From: Paracoccaceae bacterium
Lineage (GTDB): Bacteria; Pseudomonadota; Alphaproteobacteria; Rhodobacterales; Rhodobacteraceae
Assembly (NCBI GenBank): GCA_007134405.1
Contig: SLKW01000297.1
Span: 1 to 10,421, forward strand
Reading direction: 5' to 3'
Length of the DNA: 10,421 nt
A program made the translations under genes and the position numbers. The notes beneath the pieces are model-generated. The model ran no database searches and had not been told where the DNA came from. It saw only the letters and a program-made list of their open reading frames with translations. Below, one piece after another: positions 1 to 6,730 of this stretch (positions are counted from its first letter, which is position 1; each line of letters starts with the position of its first letter).

Positions 1-155
1 ACGGCGTTCATCGCCCCGGCGCTGGTGCCGCTGATCTCGGCGATCTCCAGCCGCTCGTCCTCGAGCAGGCGGTCGAGCACGCCCCAGGTCAGCGCCCCGT
101 GCGAGCCGCCGCCCTGCAGGGCAAGGTTGATCTGTTTCACAGTCTCCGAACCCAT
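1..155 (-). CDS. Patatin-like phospholipase family protein, 5' part only
   Basis: Only the first 51 codons lie in the window; the gene continues past position 1. The protein begins MGSETVKQINLALQGGGSHG. It shows the two N-terminal hallmarks of the patatin/PNPLA fold: a glycine-rich oxyanion loop GGGSHG at residues 15-20, and the nucleophile elbow GTSAG at residues 43-47 with Ser45 as the expected catalytic serine. The catalytic Asp would lie outside the window. The family hydrolyses acyl esters of lipids. In Rhodobacteraceae a protein of this type is often encoded next to 3-hydroxybutyrate dehydrogenase, which I recall from the family and cannot see here. The ATG at 155-153 is supported by AAGGA on the minus strand 7 nt upstream. 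A PhaR-type palindrome lies just upstream, which suggests a link to polyhydroxybutyrate metabolism. There is no signal peptide in the visible part. Confidence 0.9.
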   Translation of the reverse strand, partial: MGSETVKQINLALQGGGSHGALTWGVLDRLLEDERLEIAEISGTSAGAMNA

Positions 156-170
156 CTGGTTTCCTTCTTT

Positions 171-185
171 TGCTGCATTGCAGCA
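171..185. promoter_or_regulatory. PhaR-type operator (CTGC-N3-GCAG palindrome)
   Basis: TGCTGCATTGCAGCA is a perfect 7-1-7 inverted repeat, and its core CTGC-ATT-GCAG at 173-183 equals the CTGC-N3-GCAG motif described for the PHB regulator PhaR of Rhodobacter sphaeroides. It ends 16 bases upstream of the patatin start codon and overlaps the proposed -10 element and transcription start, the place expected for a repressor. The motif match is seen directly. Binding is inferred. Confidence 0.6.
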
Positions 186-210
186 TAGGCGGTGCGGCCG
201 AGAAGGTAAA
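182..210 (-). promoter_or_regulatory. Possible sigma-70 promoter of the patatin gene
   Basis: On the minus strand TTTACC (210-205) and TATGCT (187-182) are separated by 17 bases, each matching the housekeeping consensus at four of six positions. The predicted start near 175 lies inside the PhaR-type palindrome and leaves a leader of about 20 nt that still contains the ribosome binding site. The elements are weak on their own. The fit with the operator is what makes them credible. Confidence 0.4.
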
Positions 211-334
211 GCGGGGGGCCGGTAAGGGGCGTGCGCGCGTTCGCAGCCCGCCTGAGAAACGGGCATGCGCCCGCTCAATGCGCAAGCTTCCGCCGTCGTC
301 ACGGCGTCGTTACGGAGCTGCGGCAGTGTGGAAC

Positions 335-348
335 TTGCGCCAGATCAA
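335..348 (+). promoter_or_regulatory. FnrL/FixK-type box upstream of the 86-aa gene
   Basis: TTGCGCCAGATCAA matches the TTGA-N6-TCAA consensus of the Crp/Fnr family (FnrL, FixK, Dnr) at seven of eight fixed positions. The half-site variant TTGCG is common in alphaproteobacterial boxes. Its centre lies 84.5 bases before the start codon at 426. An activated promoter would start transcription at about 383-390, leaving a 35-45 nt leader. I see no strong -10 element, only ACATGT/TATGAC at 375-385. Confidence 0.5.
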
Positions 349-425
349 GGCATGCGTAACCACGTCATGGTTGCACATGTATGACACGTATCGCCCGTCC
401 GGGCGAATCATGGGGGAGGGAAACC

Positions 426-686
426 ATGGACCGTCGAAACCAACCCACGGAATTCTGGGGACAAAGTGTCACCTTCTGGTGGCGCCTGTGGCAGAAACAG
501 ATCGAGTATTCGATTCGCTTCTGGGGCGCGATGGCCGAGAAGATGCCACATCCCAGCGCCGCCCAACTGTCCGCCGAGGCCGAAGCGATGCGCGAGATCT
601 GCGAGCAGCGCGAGAGCCGCGAACGCGCGCCGAAAAAGCCTGCCGCATCGAAGGCCGACGCCAGCGCGGCGCAGCGTATCCACTGA
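426..686 (+). CDS. 86-aa aromatic-rich protein of unknown function
   Basis: I do not recognise a characterised family. The start at 426 is preferred over the in-frame ATG at 381 because GGGGGAGGG at 412-420 is a strong ribosome binding site 5 nt before it. Residues 8-35 contain five Trp and several Phe/Tyr, with a repeated FW/WW spacing and Gln, Lys and Arg between them, which suggests an amphipathic helix that lies on a surface or membrane. A Pro-His-Pro break (residues about 41-43) is followed by an Ala/Glu-rich probable helix, then a Lys/Ala-rich tail ending QRIH. There is no signal peptide and no full membrane span. The neighbour is a patatin gene with a PhaR-type operator, so a role at PHB granules (phasin-like) is conceivable. 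No phasin motif supports it. The FNR-type box upstream suggests expression under low oxygen. Confidence 0.7.
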   Translation: MDRRNQPTEFWGQSVTFWWRLWQKQIEYSIRFWGAMAEKMPHPSAAQLSAEAEAMREICEQRESRERAPKKPAASKADASAAQRIH

Positions 687-703
687 TCGACCCACAGGGC
701 GTT

Positions 704-735
704 CGAGGCCGGCGCGGGCAACCCCGCCGGCCTCG
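704..735. terminator. Bidirectional hairpin between the 86-aa gene and glmS
   Basis: CGAGGCCGGCG (704-714) is a perfect 11-bp inverted repeat of CGCCGGCCTCG (725-735), with an inner GGG/CCC that can extend the stem. It sits 18 nt after the plus-strand stop at 686 and 24 nt before the glmS stop, so it can serve both converging transcripts. No T-run follows on either side, so it is at most an atypical intrinsic terminator, or a transcript-end stabiliser. Confidence 0.5.
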
Positions 736-758
736 GACTTCTGCGCGGCTGCGCGGCG

Positions 759-2576
759 TTATTCCACCGTGACCGATTTCGCGAGATTGCGCGGCTGATC
801 GACATCGGTGCCGCGTGCGAGCGCCGTGTGATAGGCCAGAAGCTGCGCGGGCACCGCATAGACGAAGGGCGCCAGCAGTTCCGGCACCGTCGGCATGGCG
901 ATCTGCGCCCAGACCGCGCCCGCCTCTTCCAGCCCCGCATGGTCCGAGATCAGCAGGACACGCCCCTGACGCGCCATGACTTCCTGCATGTTCGACACCG
1001 TCTTCTCGAACAGCCCGTCGCGCGGCGCCAGAACGACGACCGGCATATGCTGGTCGATGAGCGCGATGGGCCCGTGCTTGAGTTCGCCCGACGCGTAACC
1101 TTCGGCGTGTATATAGCTGATTTCCTTGAGTTTCAGCGCGGCTTCCAGCGCCAGGGGATACATCGTCCCGCGCCCCAGGAAGAGCACGTCGCGGGTCTGG
1201 CCGAGCTTGCCGGCGATGGCCTCGATCTCGCCCTCGCGGTCGAGCGCCTGACGCAGCATCCCCGGCGCGGTGCGCAGGGTTTCCAGATGGGCGACGAGGT
1301 CGGCATCGCTCAGCTTTCTGCGGTCGCGGCCGGCCTTCAGCGCCAGAAGCGCCAGTACCATGAGCTGTGCGGTGAAGGCCTTGGTCGAGGCGACGGCGAT
1401 CTCGGGGCCGGCGACGATGGGAAGCGCCACGTCGCATTCGCGCGCGATCGACGAGGTTTCGACATTGATCACGCCGATGGTGCGCCCGATCTCCTCCCCG
1501 GCATGGCGGAGCGCGGCCAGGGTATCGGCGGTTTCGCCCGACTGGCTGACGAAGATGCCGACAGCGCGGTCCGACAGGACCGGCTGACGGTAGCGGAACT
1601 CGGAGGCGATGTCGGTCTCGGTCGGGATGCCGGCGAATTGCTCGAACCAGTATTTTGCCACCTGCGCGGCGTAGAAGCCGGTGCCGCAGGCGACCAGCAG
1701 AACGCGGTCGCAGTCGGTGAAATCGACCTCGGCGGGCAGCGCCAGCGCATCGCCCTGGGCCGTCGTGTGGCGGGCGAAGGCGGCCTCGAGCACGGTGGGC
1801 TGCTCGACGATTTCCTTGGACATGAAATGGCGATGCCCGGCCTTGTCGACCCGGGCCTGATCGACCGCGATCCGGCTGACCGGGCGGTTGGCGCGCCGCC
1901 CCTCGGCGTCGAAGATCTGGGCGCCGGTGCGGGTCAGCACCACCCAGTCGCCTTCGTCGAGATAGGTGATGCGGTCGGTCATCGGCGCCAGCGCGATGGC
2001 GTCCGAGCCGAGATACATCTCGCCCTCGCCGTGGCCGATGGCCAGCGGCGAGCCCTTGCGCGCGCCGATCATCAGGTCGTCCTCGCCCTCGAAGAGGAAG
2101 GCCAGCGCGAAAGCCCCGTCGAGCTTTTTCAGCGTCGCGGCGGCGGCATCGACCGGGGACATGCCCTGGTCGAGGTAATGCCGGGTCAGTAGCGCGACGG
2201 TCTCGGTGTCGGTCTCGGATTCGGGGGTCAGTCCTGCGGCTTCAAGTTCGGCGCGCAACGCCTTGTAATTTTCGATGATTCCGTTGTGGACGACCGCGAC
2301 GCGACCGGCCTTGTGGGGATGCGCGTTGACCACCGTCGGCGCGCCATGCGTGGCCCAGCGCGTATGCCCGATCCCGGACTTGCCGGCGAGCGGCTCATGG
2401 ACCAGAAGATCGCTGAGGCTGATCAGCTTGCCGATGGCGCGGCGCCGGTCCAGCACGCCATCCTGGACGGTCGCGATACCGGCGCTGTCATAGCCGCGGT
2501 ATTCAAGCCGCTTCAGCGCCTCGAGGATCAGGGGCGCGACTTCGTGCCTACCCAGAACACCAACAATCCCACACAT
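759..2576 (-). CDS. glmS: Glutamine--fructose-6-phosphate aminotransferase (isomerizing)
   Basis: Makes glucosamine-6-phosphate from fructose-6-phosphate and glutamine, the first step toward UDP-GlcNAc for peptidoglycan and lipopolysaccharide. It acts in the cytoplasm. The 605-aa length matches the family. The class II amidotransferase domain spans residues 1 to about 220, with the nucleophile Cys2 (exposed after Met removal) in MCGIVGVLG and HTRWATHG at 71-78. Two sugar-isomerase (SIS) domains follow: SQSGETADT at 344-352 and STKAFTAQL at 397-405 in the first, and KEISYIHAEG plus GELKHGPIAL in the second. Glu485, His501 and Lys600 match the isomerase residues Glu488, His504 and Lys603 of E. 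coli, and the C-terminus PRNLAKSVTVE is canonical. All key residues are present. The start lies 3 nt after the glmU stop with AAGG inside the end of glmU, so the two are co-transcribed and probably translationally coupled. Confidence 0.98.
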   Translation of the reverse strand: MCGIVGVLGRHEVAPLILEALKRLEYRGYDSAGIATVQDGVLDRRRAIGKLISLSDLLVHEPLAGKSGIGHTRWATHGAPTVVNAHPHKAGRVAVVHNGIIENYKALRAELEAAGLTPESETDTETVALLTRHYLDQGMSPVDAAAATLKKLDGAFALAFLFEGEDDLMIGARKGSPLAIGHGEGEMYLGSDAIALAPMTDRITYLDEGDWVVLTRTGAQIFDAEGRRANRPVSRIAVDQARVDKAGHRHFMSKEIVEQPTVLEAAFARHTTAQGDALALPAEVDFTDCDRVLLVACGTGFYAAQVAKYWFEQFAGIPTETDIASEFRYRQPVLSDRAVGIFVSQSGETADTLAALRHAGEEIGRTIGVINVETSSIARECDVALPIVAGPEIAVASTKAFTAQLMVLALLALKAGRDRRKLSDADLVAHLETLRTAPGMLRQALDREGEIEAIAGKLGQTRDVLFLGRGTMYPLALEAALKLKEISYIHAEGYASGELKHGPIALIDQHMPVVVLAPRDGLFEKTVSNMQEVMARQGRVLLISDHAGLEEAGAVWAQIAMPTVPELLAPFVYAVPAQLLAYHTALARGTDVDQPRNLAKSVTVE

Positions 2577-2579
2577 GGT

Positions 2580-3923
2580 TCAACCCTTCCTTGCCTTGAT
2601 GGCGCGCAACCGTTCCATCAGCCGCAGTCCGAGACCCGGTTTGGTCTCCTGCCGCGCCCGCGCGATCCCCAGCGCCCCGTCGGGGATATCCTCGGTGATG
2701 ACCGAACCTGTACCGGTGACGGCGTTGGCGCCGACGCGGACCGGGGCGACCAGCATCGTGTCCGAGCCGATGAAGGCATGCGCGCCGATCTCGGTGCGGT
2801 GCTTCATGACGCCGTCGTAGTTGCAGGTCACGGTGCCGGCGCCGATATTGGCGTGCTCGCCGACATGCGCGTCGCCGATATAGGTCAGGTGATTGACCTT
2901 GGCGCCCGCGTCGAGGATCGCGTTCTTGACCTCGACGAAATTGCCGACGCGCACGTCCTCGGCCAGTTCGGTGCCGGGGCGAAGGCGGGCAAAGGGGCCG
3001 ACGACCGCGCCGCGGCTGACATGGCAGCCCTCCAGATCGCAAAAGGCGCGGATCTCGGCGCCGGATTCCACGGTGACGCCGGGCCCGAAGACGACGTTCG
3101 GGCCAATGATGGCGTCGCGGCCGATGATGGTGTCGAGGGCAAAGAAGACCGTCTCGGGCGCGGTCAGCGTCACGCCGTTTTCCAGGGCCTCGGCGCGGGT
3201 GCGGGCCTGAAAGGTGGCTTCGGCGGCGGCGAGCTCGGCGCGGGTATTGATGCCCAGCGTTTCGGCCTCGGAGCAGGTGACGACCCCGGCGGAGAGGCCC
3301 CGGTCGCGGGCAATGGCGACGATATCGGTGAGGTAGTATTCACCCTTGGCGTTCTTGTTGTCCACGGCGTCGATCAGCTCGAACAGCTGTTCGGCGGAAG
3401 TGCAGATAACGCCGGAGTTACAGAGCGTTATGGCGCGTTCCTGATCATTCGCGTCATTGTATTCGACGATCCGGTCCAGCCGGTCGCCCGCCATCACGAG
3501 CCGGCCGTAGCGGCCCGGGTCGGCGGCGTCGAAGCCCAGGATGACGATGGCGTGCCGCGCGCGCGCCTCGAGCATGGCCTCCAGCGTCTCGGGGCGGATG
3601 AAGGGGGTGTCGCCGTAGAGGATGACGACATCGCCCGAATACCCCTCAAGCGCCGCGCGCGCCTGGGCGACGGCATGCGCGGTGCCCAGCTGCTCGGCCT
3701 GGTGGGCGATCAGCGCGTCGGGGTTTTCCATGCGGGCGGCCTGGGCGACCTTGGCAGCTTCGTGCCCGGTGACCACGACCACGCGTTCGGGCTCCAGCGT
3801 CGCGCCCGCGCGCATTGCGTGCGCAAGCAGCGGCGCACCGGCGATCCGGTGCAGAACCTTGGGCAATTCGGAATTCATGCGACTGCCGAGGCCGGCGGCC
3901 AAGATTACAAGTGAAACAGACAT
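2580..3923 (-). CDS. glmU: Bifunctional GlmU: GlcNAc-1-P uridyltransferase / GlcN-1-P acetyltransferase
   Basis: Catalyses the last two steps to UDP-N-acetylglucosamine: acetylation of glucosamine-1-P, then uridylation. 447 aa. The N-terminal pyrophosphorylase domain (about 1-225) carries LAAGLGSRMNSELPKVLH at 8-25, GTAHA at 80-84 and YGDTP at 103-107. Asp105 and Asn226 are the expected metal ligands. The C-terminal left-handed beta-helix (about 250-430) is built of hexapeptides such as IIGRDA and VRVGNF and holds His345 in NHLTYIGDAHVG (the acetyltransferase base, His363 in E. coli) and NYDG at 368-371. The frame is open 18 codons further upstream, but homology begins at MSVSLVILAAG. AGGGA 7 nt before this ATG is a fair ribosome binding site. 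That site is partly inside an 8-bp hairpin. The gene leads directly into glmS. Confidence 0.97.
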   Translation of the reverse strand: MSVSLVILAAGLGSRMNSELPKVLHRIAGAPLLAHAMRAGATLEPERVVVVTGHEAAKVAQAARMENPDALIAHQAEQLGTAHAVAQARAALEGYSGDVVILYGDTPFIRPETLEAMLEARARHAIVILGFDAADPGRYGRLVMAGDRLDRIVEYNDANDQERAITLCNSGVICTSAEQLFELIDAVDNKNAKGEYYLTDIVAIARDRGLSAGVVTCSEAETLGINTRAELAAAEATFQARTRAEALENGVTLTAPETVFFALDTIIGRDAIIGPNVVFGPGVTVESGAEIRAFCDLEGCHVSRGAVVGPFARLRPGTELAEDVRVGNFVEVKNAILDAGAKVNHLTYIGDAHVGEHANIGAGTVTCNYDGVMKHRTEIGAHAFIGSDTMLVAPVRVGANAVTGTGSVITEDIPDGALGIARARQETKPGLGLRLMERLRAIKARKG

Positions 3924-3924
3924 C

Positions 3925-3950
3925 AAGGCATCCCTGAAAATAGATGCCTT
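3925..3950 (-). promoter_or_regulatory. Leader hairpin covering the glmU ribosome binding site
   Basis: AAGGCATC (3925-3932) and GATGCCTT (3943-3950) form a perfect 8-bp inverted repeat around a 10-nt A/T-rich loop. It ends one base before the glmU ATG. On the minus strand the Shine-Dalgarno AGGGA (3935-3931) lies at the loop-stem junction with its last two bases paired. The hairpin could tune glmU translation or be a protein operator. On this strand no T-run follows, so it is not a terminator. Confidence 0.45.
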
Positions 3951-4017
3951 TCTTACCTGACGCCCCTGCCGTTGCAAGCGGGGAGCCAGTCACGGTGAAT
4001 GACAGGCCCGAAATGCT

Positions 4018-6051
4018 TCAGCGCGCGCGCCGACGCCGCCCGCCGCTTTCGGAACCGCCCGTGTTGTGGCTGACCTGCGGCAGCGTCACGATCTTCGCCA
4101 GTTCGGGGAAGGTGTCGATGGCGTGCGGGAGCGCCGAGGCATTCACGAAATGCTCCTGGAAGCGGGGCTCGATGGCGGTCTCGACCTTGTGGATGCGCGC
4201 GACCTCGCGCTCGATCCCGGCGCGAGCGGCGATGTTGCACAGCGCCAGCCGCGCACCGGTGCCGGCGGCATTGCCGGCGCTGGTGACCTTTTCGAGCGGG
4301 CAGTCGGGGATCATGCCCAGCACCATCGCATGCTTGGCGCTGATATGCGCGCCGAAGGCGCCGGCCAGCACGACGCGGTCCACCCTCTCGACGCCGAGTT
4401 CGTCCATGAGCAGGCGCGCGCCGGCGTAGAGCGCCGACTTGGCAAGCTGGATCGAGCGGATGTCGCCCTGCGTGACGGTGATCCGCGGGCCGCCCTGGGC
4501 GGTGGCGTCGTGGATCAGGTAGGCATGGGTGCGGCCCTCTGCCTGGCAGCGGTCGGTCCCGGTCTGCGCCGGCCCGCCGATCAGCCCCGCGGCATCGACG
4601 ATGCCCGCCATGCGCATCTCGGCCACCGCCTCGATGATGCCCGAGCCGCAGATGCCGGTGACGCCCAGCTTCTCGGTCGCCTGCGCGAAGCCCGGATCGT
4701 CGGACCAGAGGTCGCAACCAATGACCTTGAAGCGCGGCTCTTTCGTCGCGGGGTCGATCTCCAGCCGTTCGATGGCGCCGGGCGCGGCGCGCTGGCCGCT
4801 GGAGATCTGCGCCCCCTCAAAAGCCGGGCCGGTCGGGGAGGAACAGGCCAGAACGCGGTCCCGGTTGCCCAGAAGGATCTCGGCATTGGTGCCCACATCG
4901 ACGATCAGCACCAGATCCTCGGAGAGTTGCGGCGCCTCCGACAGGGCGACGGCGGCCGCGTCGGCGCCGACATGACCGGCAATGCAGGGCAGGGTGTACA
5001 GCCGCGCCTCCGGGTTCAGGGCCGAGAGATCCAGGTCGCGGGCGGGCAGTGCGAGCGCCGAGGAGGTGGCAAGCGCGAAGGGCGCCTGGCCAAGTTCGAC
5101 AGGGTCGATGCCCAGGAAAAGGTGATGCATCACGGGGTTGCAGACCACCACCGTTTCCATGATCAGCGCGGGATCGATGCCGGCTTCGGCGGCGACGGAT
5201 GTCGCCAGATCGTTGATTGCCTGGCGCGCTGCCGCCGTCATTTCGGCATCGCCACCGGGGTTCATCATCGCGTAGCTGACGCGGCTCATCAAGTCCTCGC
5301 CAAAGCGGATCTGGGGGTTCATGACGCCGCCAGCCGCCACCACGCGCCCGTCCGTCAGGTCGGTCAGATGCGCGGCGATGGTAGTCGAGCCGAGGTCGAT
5401 CGCCAGCCCGAAAAGCCCGCCCTCATGCAAGCCCGGCCAGATGTCGAGGATCCGCGAGGGCCCGCCCATGTGGTCGCGAAAGACAGCCACCGAGACCGCC
5501 CAGTCGCCCTTGCGCAGCGCTGGCTGAAGCTTGCGCAGGACATGCGGCCCGGCGGTGATCGTCTCGATCTGCCACTGTTCGCGCAGGGCGGTGGCCAGGC
5601 GTTCGAGGTCGCCCGAGGGTTCGTGCATGTCGGGTTGCGGCACTTCCACGTAGAAGAGCCGCGTCGCGGGGTCCATTTCGATCGTGCGGGACGACGCGGC
5701 CTTGCGCACGACCTGCCGGTGGAGCTGGCTCTCGGGCGGCACGTCGATGACCATGTCGCCCATGATCCGCGCCTGACAGCCGAGGCGGCGGCCCGAGATC
5801 ATGCCGCGCTTGGACTTGTAGCGTTCCTCGACCGCGTTCCAGGGGCTGAGCGCGTCGGGGGCGACCGTGACGCCGTGCTTGGCAAAGTCTCCGACGCCTG
5901 GCGAGACCTGGCATTTGGAGCAGATGCCGCGCCCGCCGCAGACCGAATCGAGATCGACCCCCAGCTGCCGCGCCGCCGTCAGCACCGGTGTGCCCAGCGC
6001 CACGCGGCCGCGCTTGCCCGAAGGCGTGAAGATGACCAGAGCCTCTGTCAT
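4018..6051 (-). CDS. RACo/RamA-type corrinoid-activation protein (2Fe-2S ferredoxin + ASKHA ATPase, DUF4445)
   Basis: Proteins of this family use ATP to reduce inactive Co(II) corrinoids bound to methyltransferases back to Co(I). 677 aa. Residues 1-100 are a plant-type ferredoxin domain with cysteine ligands Cys38, Cys44, Cys47 and Cys92 (CX5CX2C...C). A linker and middle domain follow. The ASKHA ATPase-like part begins with LAIDLGSTTIAAHLTDL at 216-232. It continues with VDVGTNAEILLG (384-395), SSPTGPAFEGAQISSG (404-419), GICGSGIIEAVAEM (466-479) and LAGAFGAHISAKHAMVLGMIP (561-581). The protein ends in an unusual basic tail GGRRRRAR. The ribosome binding site is weak (GGCAGGCAGG). No corrinoid protein, methyltransferase or folate gene is near. 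Work on roseobacters, as I recall it, assigns a protein of this type to reactivating a split methionine synthase, a good candidate role here. Demethylation of glycine betaine or other methylamines is the alternative. Confidence 0.9.
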   Translation of the reverse strand: MTEALVIFTPSGKRGRVALGTPVLTAARQLGVDLDSVCGGRGICSKCQVSPGVGDFAKHGVTVAPDALSPWNAVEERYKSKRGMISGRRLGCQARIMGDMVIDVPPESQLHRQVVRKAASSRTIEMDPATRLFYVEVPQPDMHEPSGDLERLATALREQWQIETITAGPHVLRKLQPALRKGDWAVSVAVFRDHMGGPSRILDIWPGLHEGGLFGLAIDLGSTTIAAHLTDLTDGRVVAAGGVMNPQIRFGEDLMSRVSYAMMNPGGDAEMTAAARQAINDLATSVAAEAGIDPALIMETVVVCNPVMHHLFLGIDPVELGQAPFALATSSALALPARDLDLSALNPEARLYTLPCIAGHVGADAAAVALSEAPQLSEDLVLIVDVGTNAEILLGNRDRVLACSSPTGPAFEGAQISSGQRAAPGAIERLEIDPATKEPRFKVIGCDLWSDDPGFAQATEKLGVTGICGSGIIEAVAEMRMAGIVDAAGLIGGPAQTGTDRCQAEGRTHAYLIHDATAQGGPRITVTQGDIRSIQLAKSALYAGARLLMDELGVERVDRVVLAGAFGAHISAKHAMVLGMIPDCPLEKVTSAGNAAGTGARLALCNIAARAGIEREVARIHKVETAIEPRFQEHFVNASALPHAIDTFPELAKIVTLPQVSHNTGGSESGGRRRRAR

Positions 6052-6180
6052 TGCCTGCCTGCCCGTTAGGTGTCAGGCGCAACATAAGCCCGGCAATCGC
6101 GGTGGGAAGGGTCTTTGCGACCCGGCCCCGCGCGAAAGCGACGCCTTCAGCCACAGGCGGCCGGAAGAGGCGCGCGGGTT

Positions 6181-6543
6181 TCAGACGGCTTCGGGCAGCG
6201 GGCGCAGGTGCGGGCGGACTTCGACCGATTCGGCCATAAGTCGGGCCTCGGCCATCAGGGCGATCATCACCTCGACGTGACGCGCCGCACGCCAGGTCTC
6301 GCCCGTCTCATGGCAGGGGCGATTGCGCAGCATCTCCATCTCGGATTCGAGCGCGAGGAGTTTTCGCACGGTTGCCGGGCCCGGCGCGGGTGTCGCCGGC
6401 AGGCGCAGGATCCGGCGCAGGTCGACCTCTCGGCGGTATTCCATCGTCCCCATGCGTGCCGCTCGCAGCAAGAGGCGGGGACGGTTGGCGCGCGCCAGCG
6501 TATCGAGCAGCGAAACAATCGAGTCACGGAAGTGGCAGCTCAT
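6181..6543 (-). CDS. DUF6477-like small protein
   Basis: 120 aa, cytoplasmic, function unknown. I recognise it as resembling the Rhodobacteraceae family DUF6477 by the segments RPRLLLRAARMG (21-32), DLRRILRLPATPAPG (41-55) and ARHVEVMIALMAEARLM (87-103). This assignment is from memory. The protein is mostly helical, Arg-rich in its first half, and ends PHLRPLPEAV. The ATG at 6543-6541 is chosen over ATGs further upstream because AAAGGAGAT lies 8 nt before it, and the upstream extension has no such site. It is divergent from the DUF6456-like regulator, with about 240 bases between the starts, so the two may share control. The RACo-like gene follows on the same strand after 129 bases, too far for tight coupling. 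Confidence 0.8.
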   Translation of the reverse strand: MSCHFRDSIVSLLDTLARANRPRLLLRAARMGTMEYRREVDLRRILRLPATPAPGPATVRKLLALESEMEMLRNRPCHETGETWRAARHVEVMIALMAEARLMAESVEVRPHLRPLPEAV

Positions 6544-6694
6544 CCGGTCATCTCCTTTCGAAGTATTTGGCATTGTTGCCATAGTGAAGACAACGCCACT
6601 CTCCTCGATTGTTGGTTTCGAAAGTTCCCTTGCGCAGAGCGCTGACTATAAGTTTCTTTTAACGGTCTGGTGGATTCTAAGAACAAGGCAACGG

Positions 6695-6710
6695 TTAACC
6701 GGCTGGTAAC
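6695..6710 (+). promoter_or_regulatory. CtrA-like site in the divergent DUF6477/DUF6456 promoter region
   Basis: TTAA-N7-GTAAC differs by one base from the alphaproteobacterial CtrA full site TTAA-N7-TTAAC. It lies 74 bases before the plus-strand start at 6784. A GANTC (CcrM methylation) site GATTC lies 18 bases upstream at 6673-6677. The match is seen directly. Control by CtrA is inference. Confidence 0.35.
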
Positions 6711-6730
6711 CAAAAGGGGCAAAGTGTCGA

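Noticed and set aside
318..326. CTGC-G-GCAG, a second PhaR-like half-site pair
   Set aside because: The spacer is one base instead of three, and a 9-bp GC palindrome is expected by chance in such DNA.
828..2192. 454-codon open frame on the plus strand opposite glmS
   Set aside because: It is antisense to a complete glmS with all catalytic residues. Its protein is a Gly/Arg/His/Asp-rich string with no recognisable motif, an effect of GC-rich codon use.
2577..2579. Possible glmS ribozyme or riboswitch before glmS
   Set aside because: Only 3 bases separate glmU and glmS, so there is no room for it, and the ribozyme is typical of Gram-positive bacteria.
2286..3914. 542-codon open frame on the plus strand opposite glmU
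   Set aside because: It mirrors glmU codons, has biased composition without domains, and glmU is clearly the real gene.
4066..6069. 667-codon open frame on the plus strand opposite the RACo-like gene
   Set aside because: Long but antisense to a gene with conserved ferredoxin and ATPase motifs. Composition is that of a reverse-complement shadow.
6109..6123. GGGTC/GACCC hairpin between the DUF6477-like and RACo-like genes
   Set aside because: The stem is only 5 bp with no T-run. It is too weak to call a terminator.
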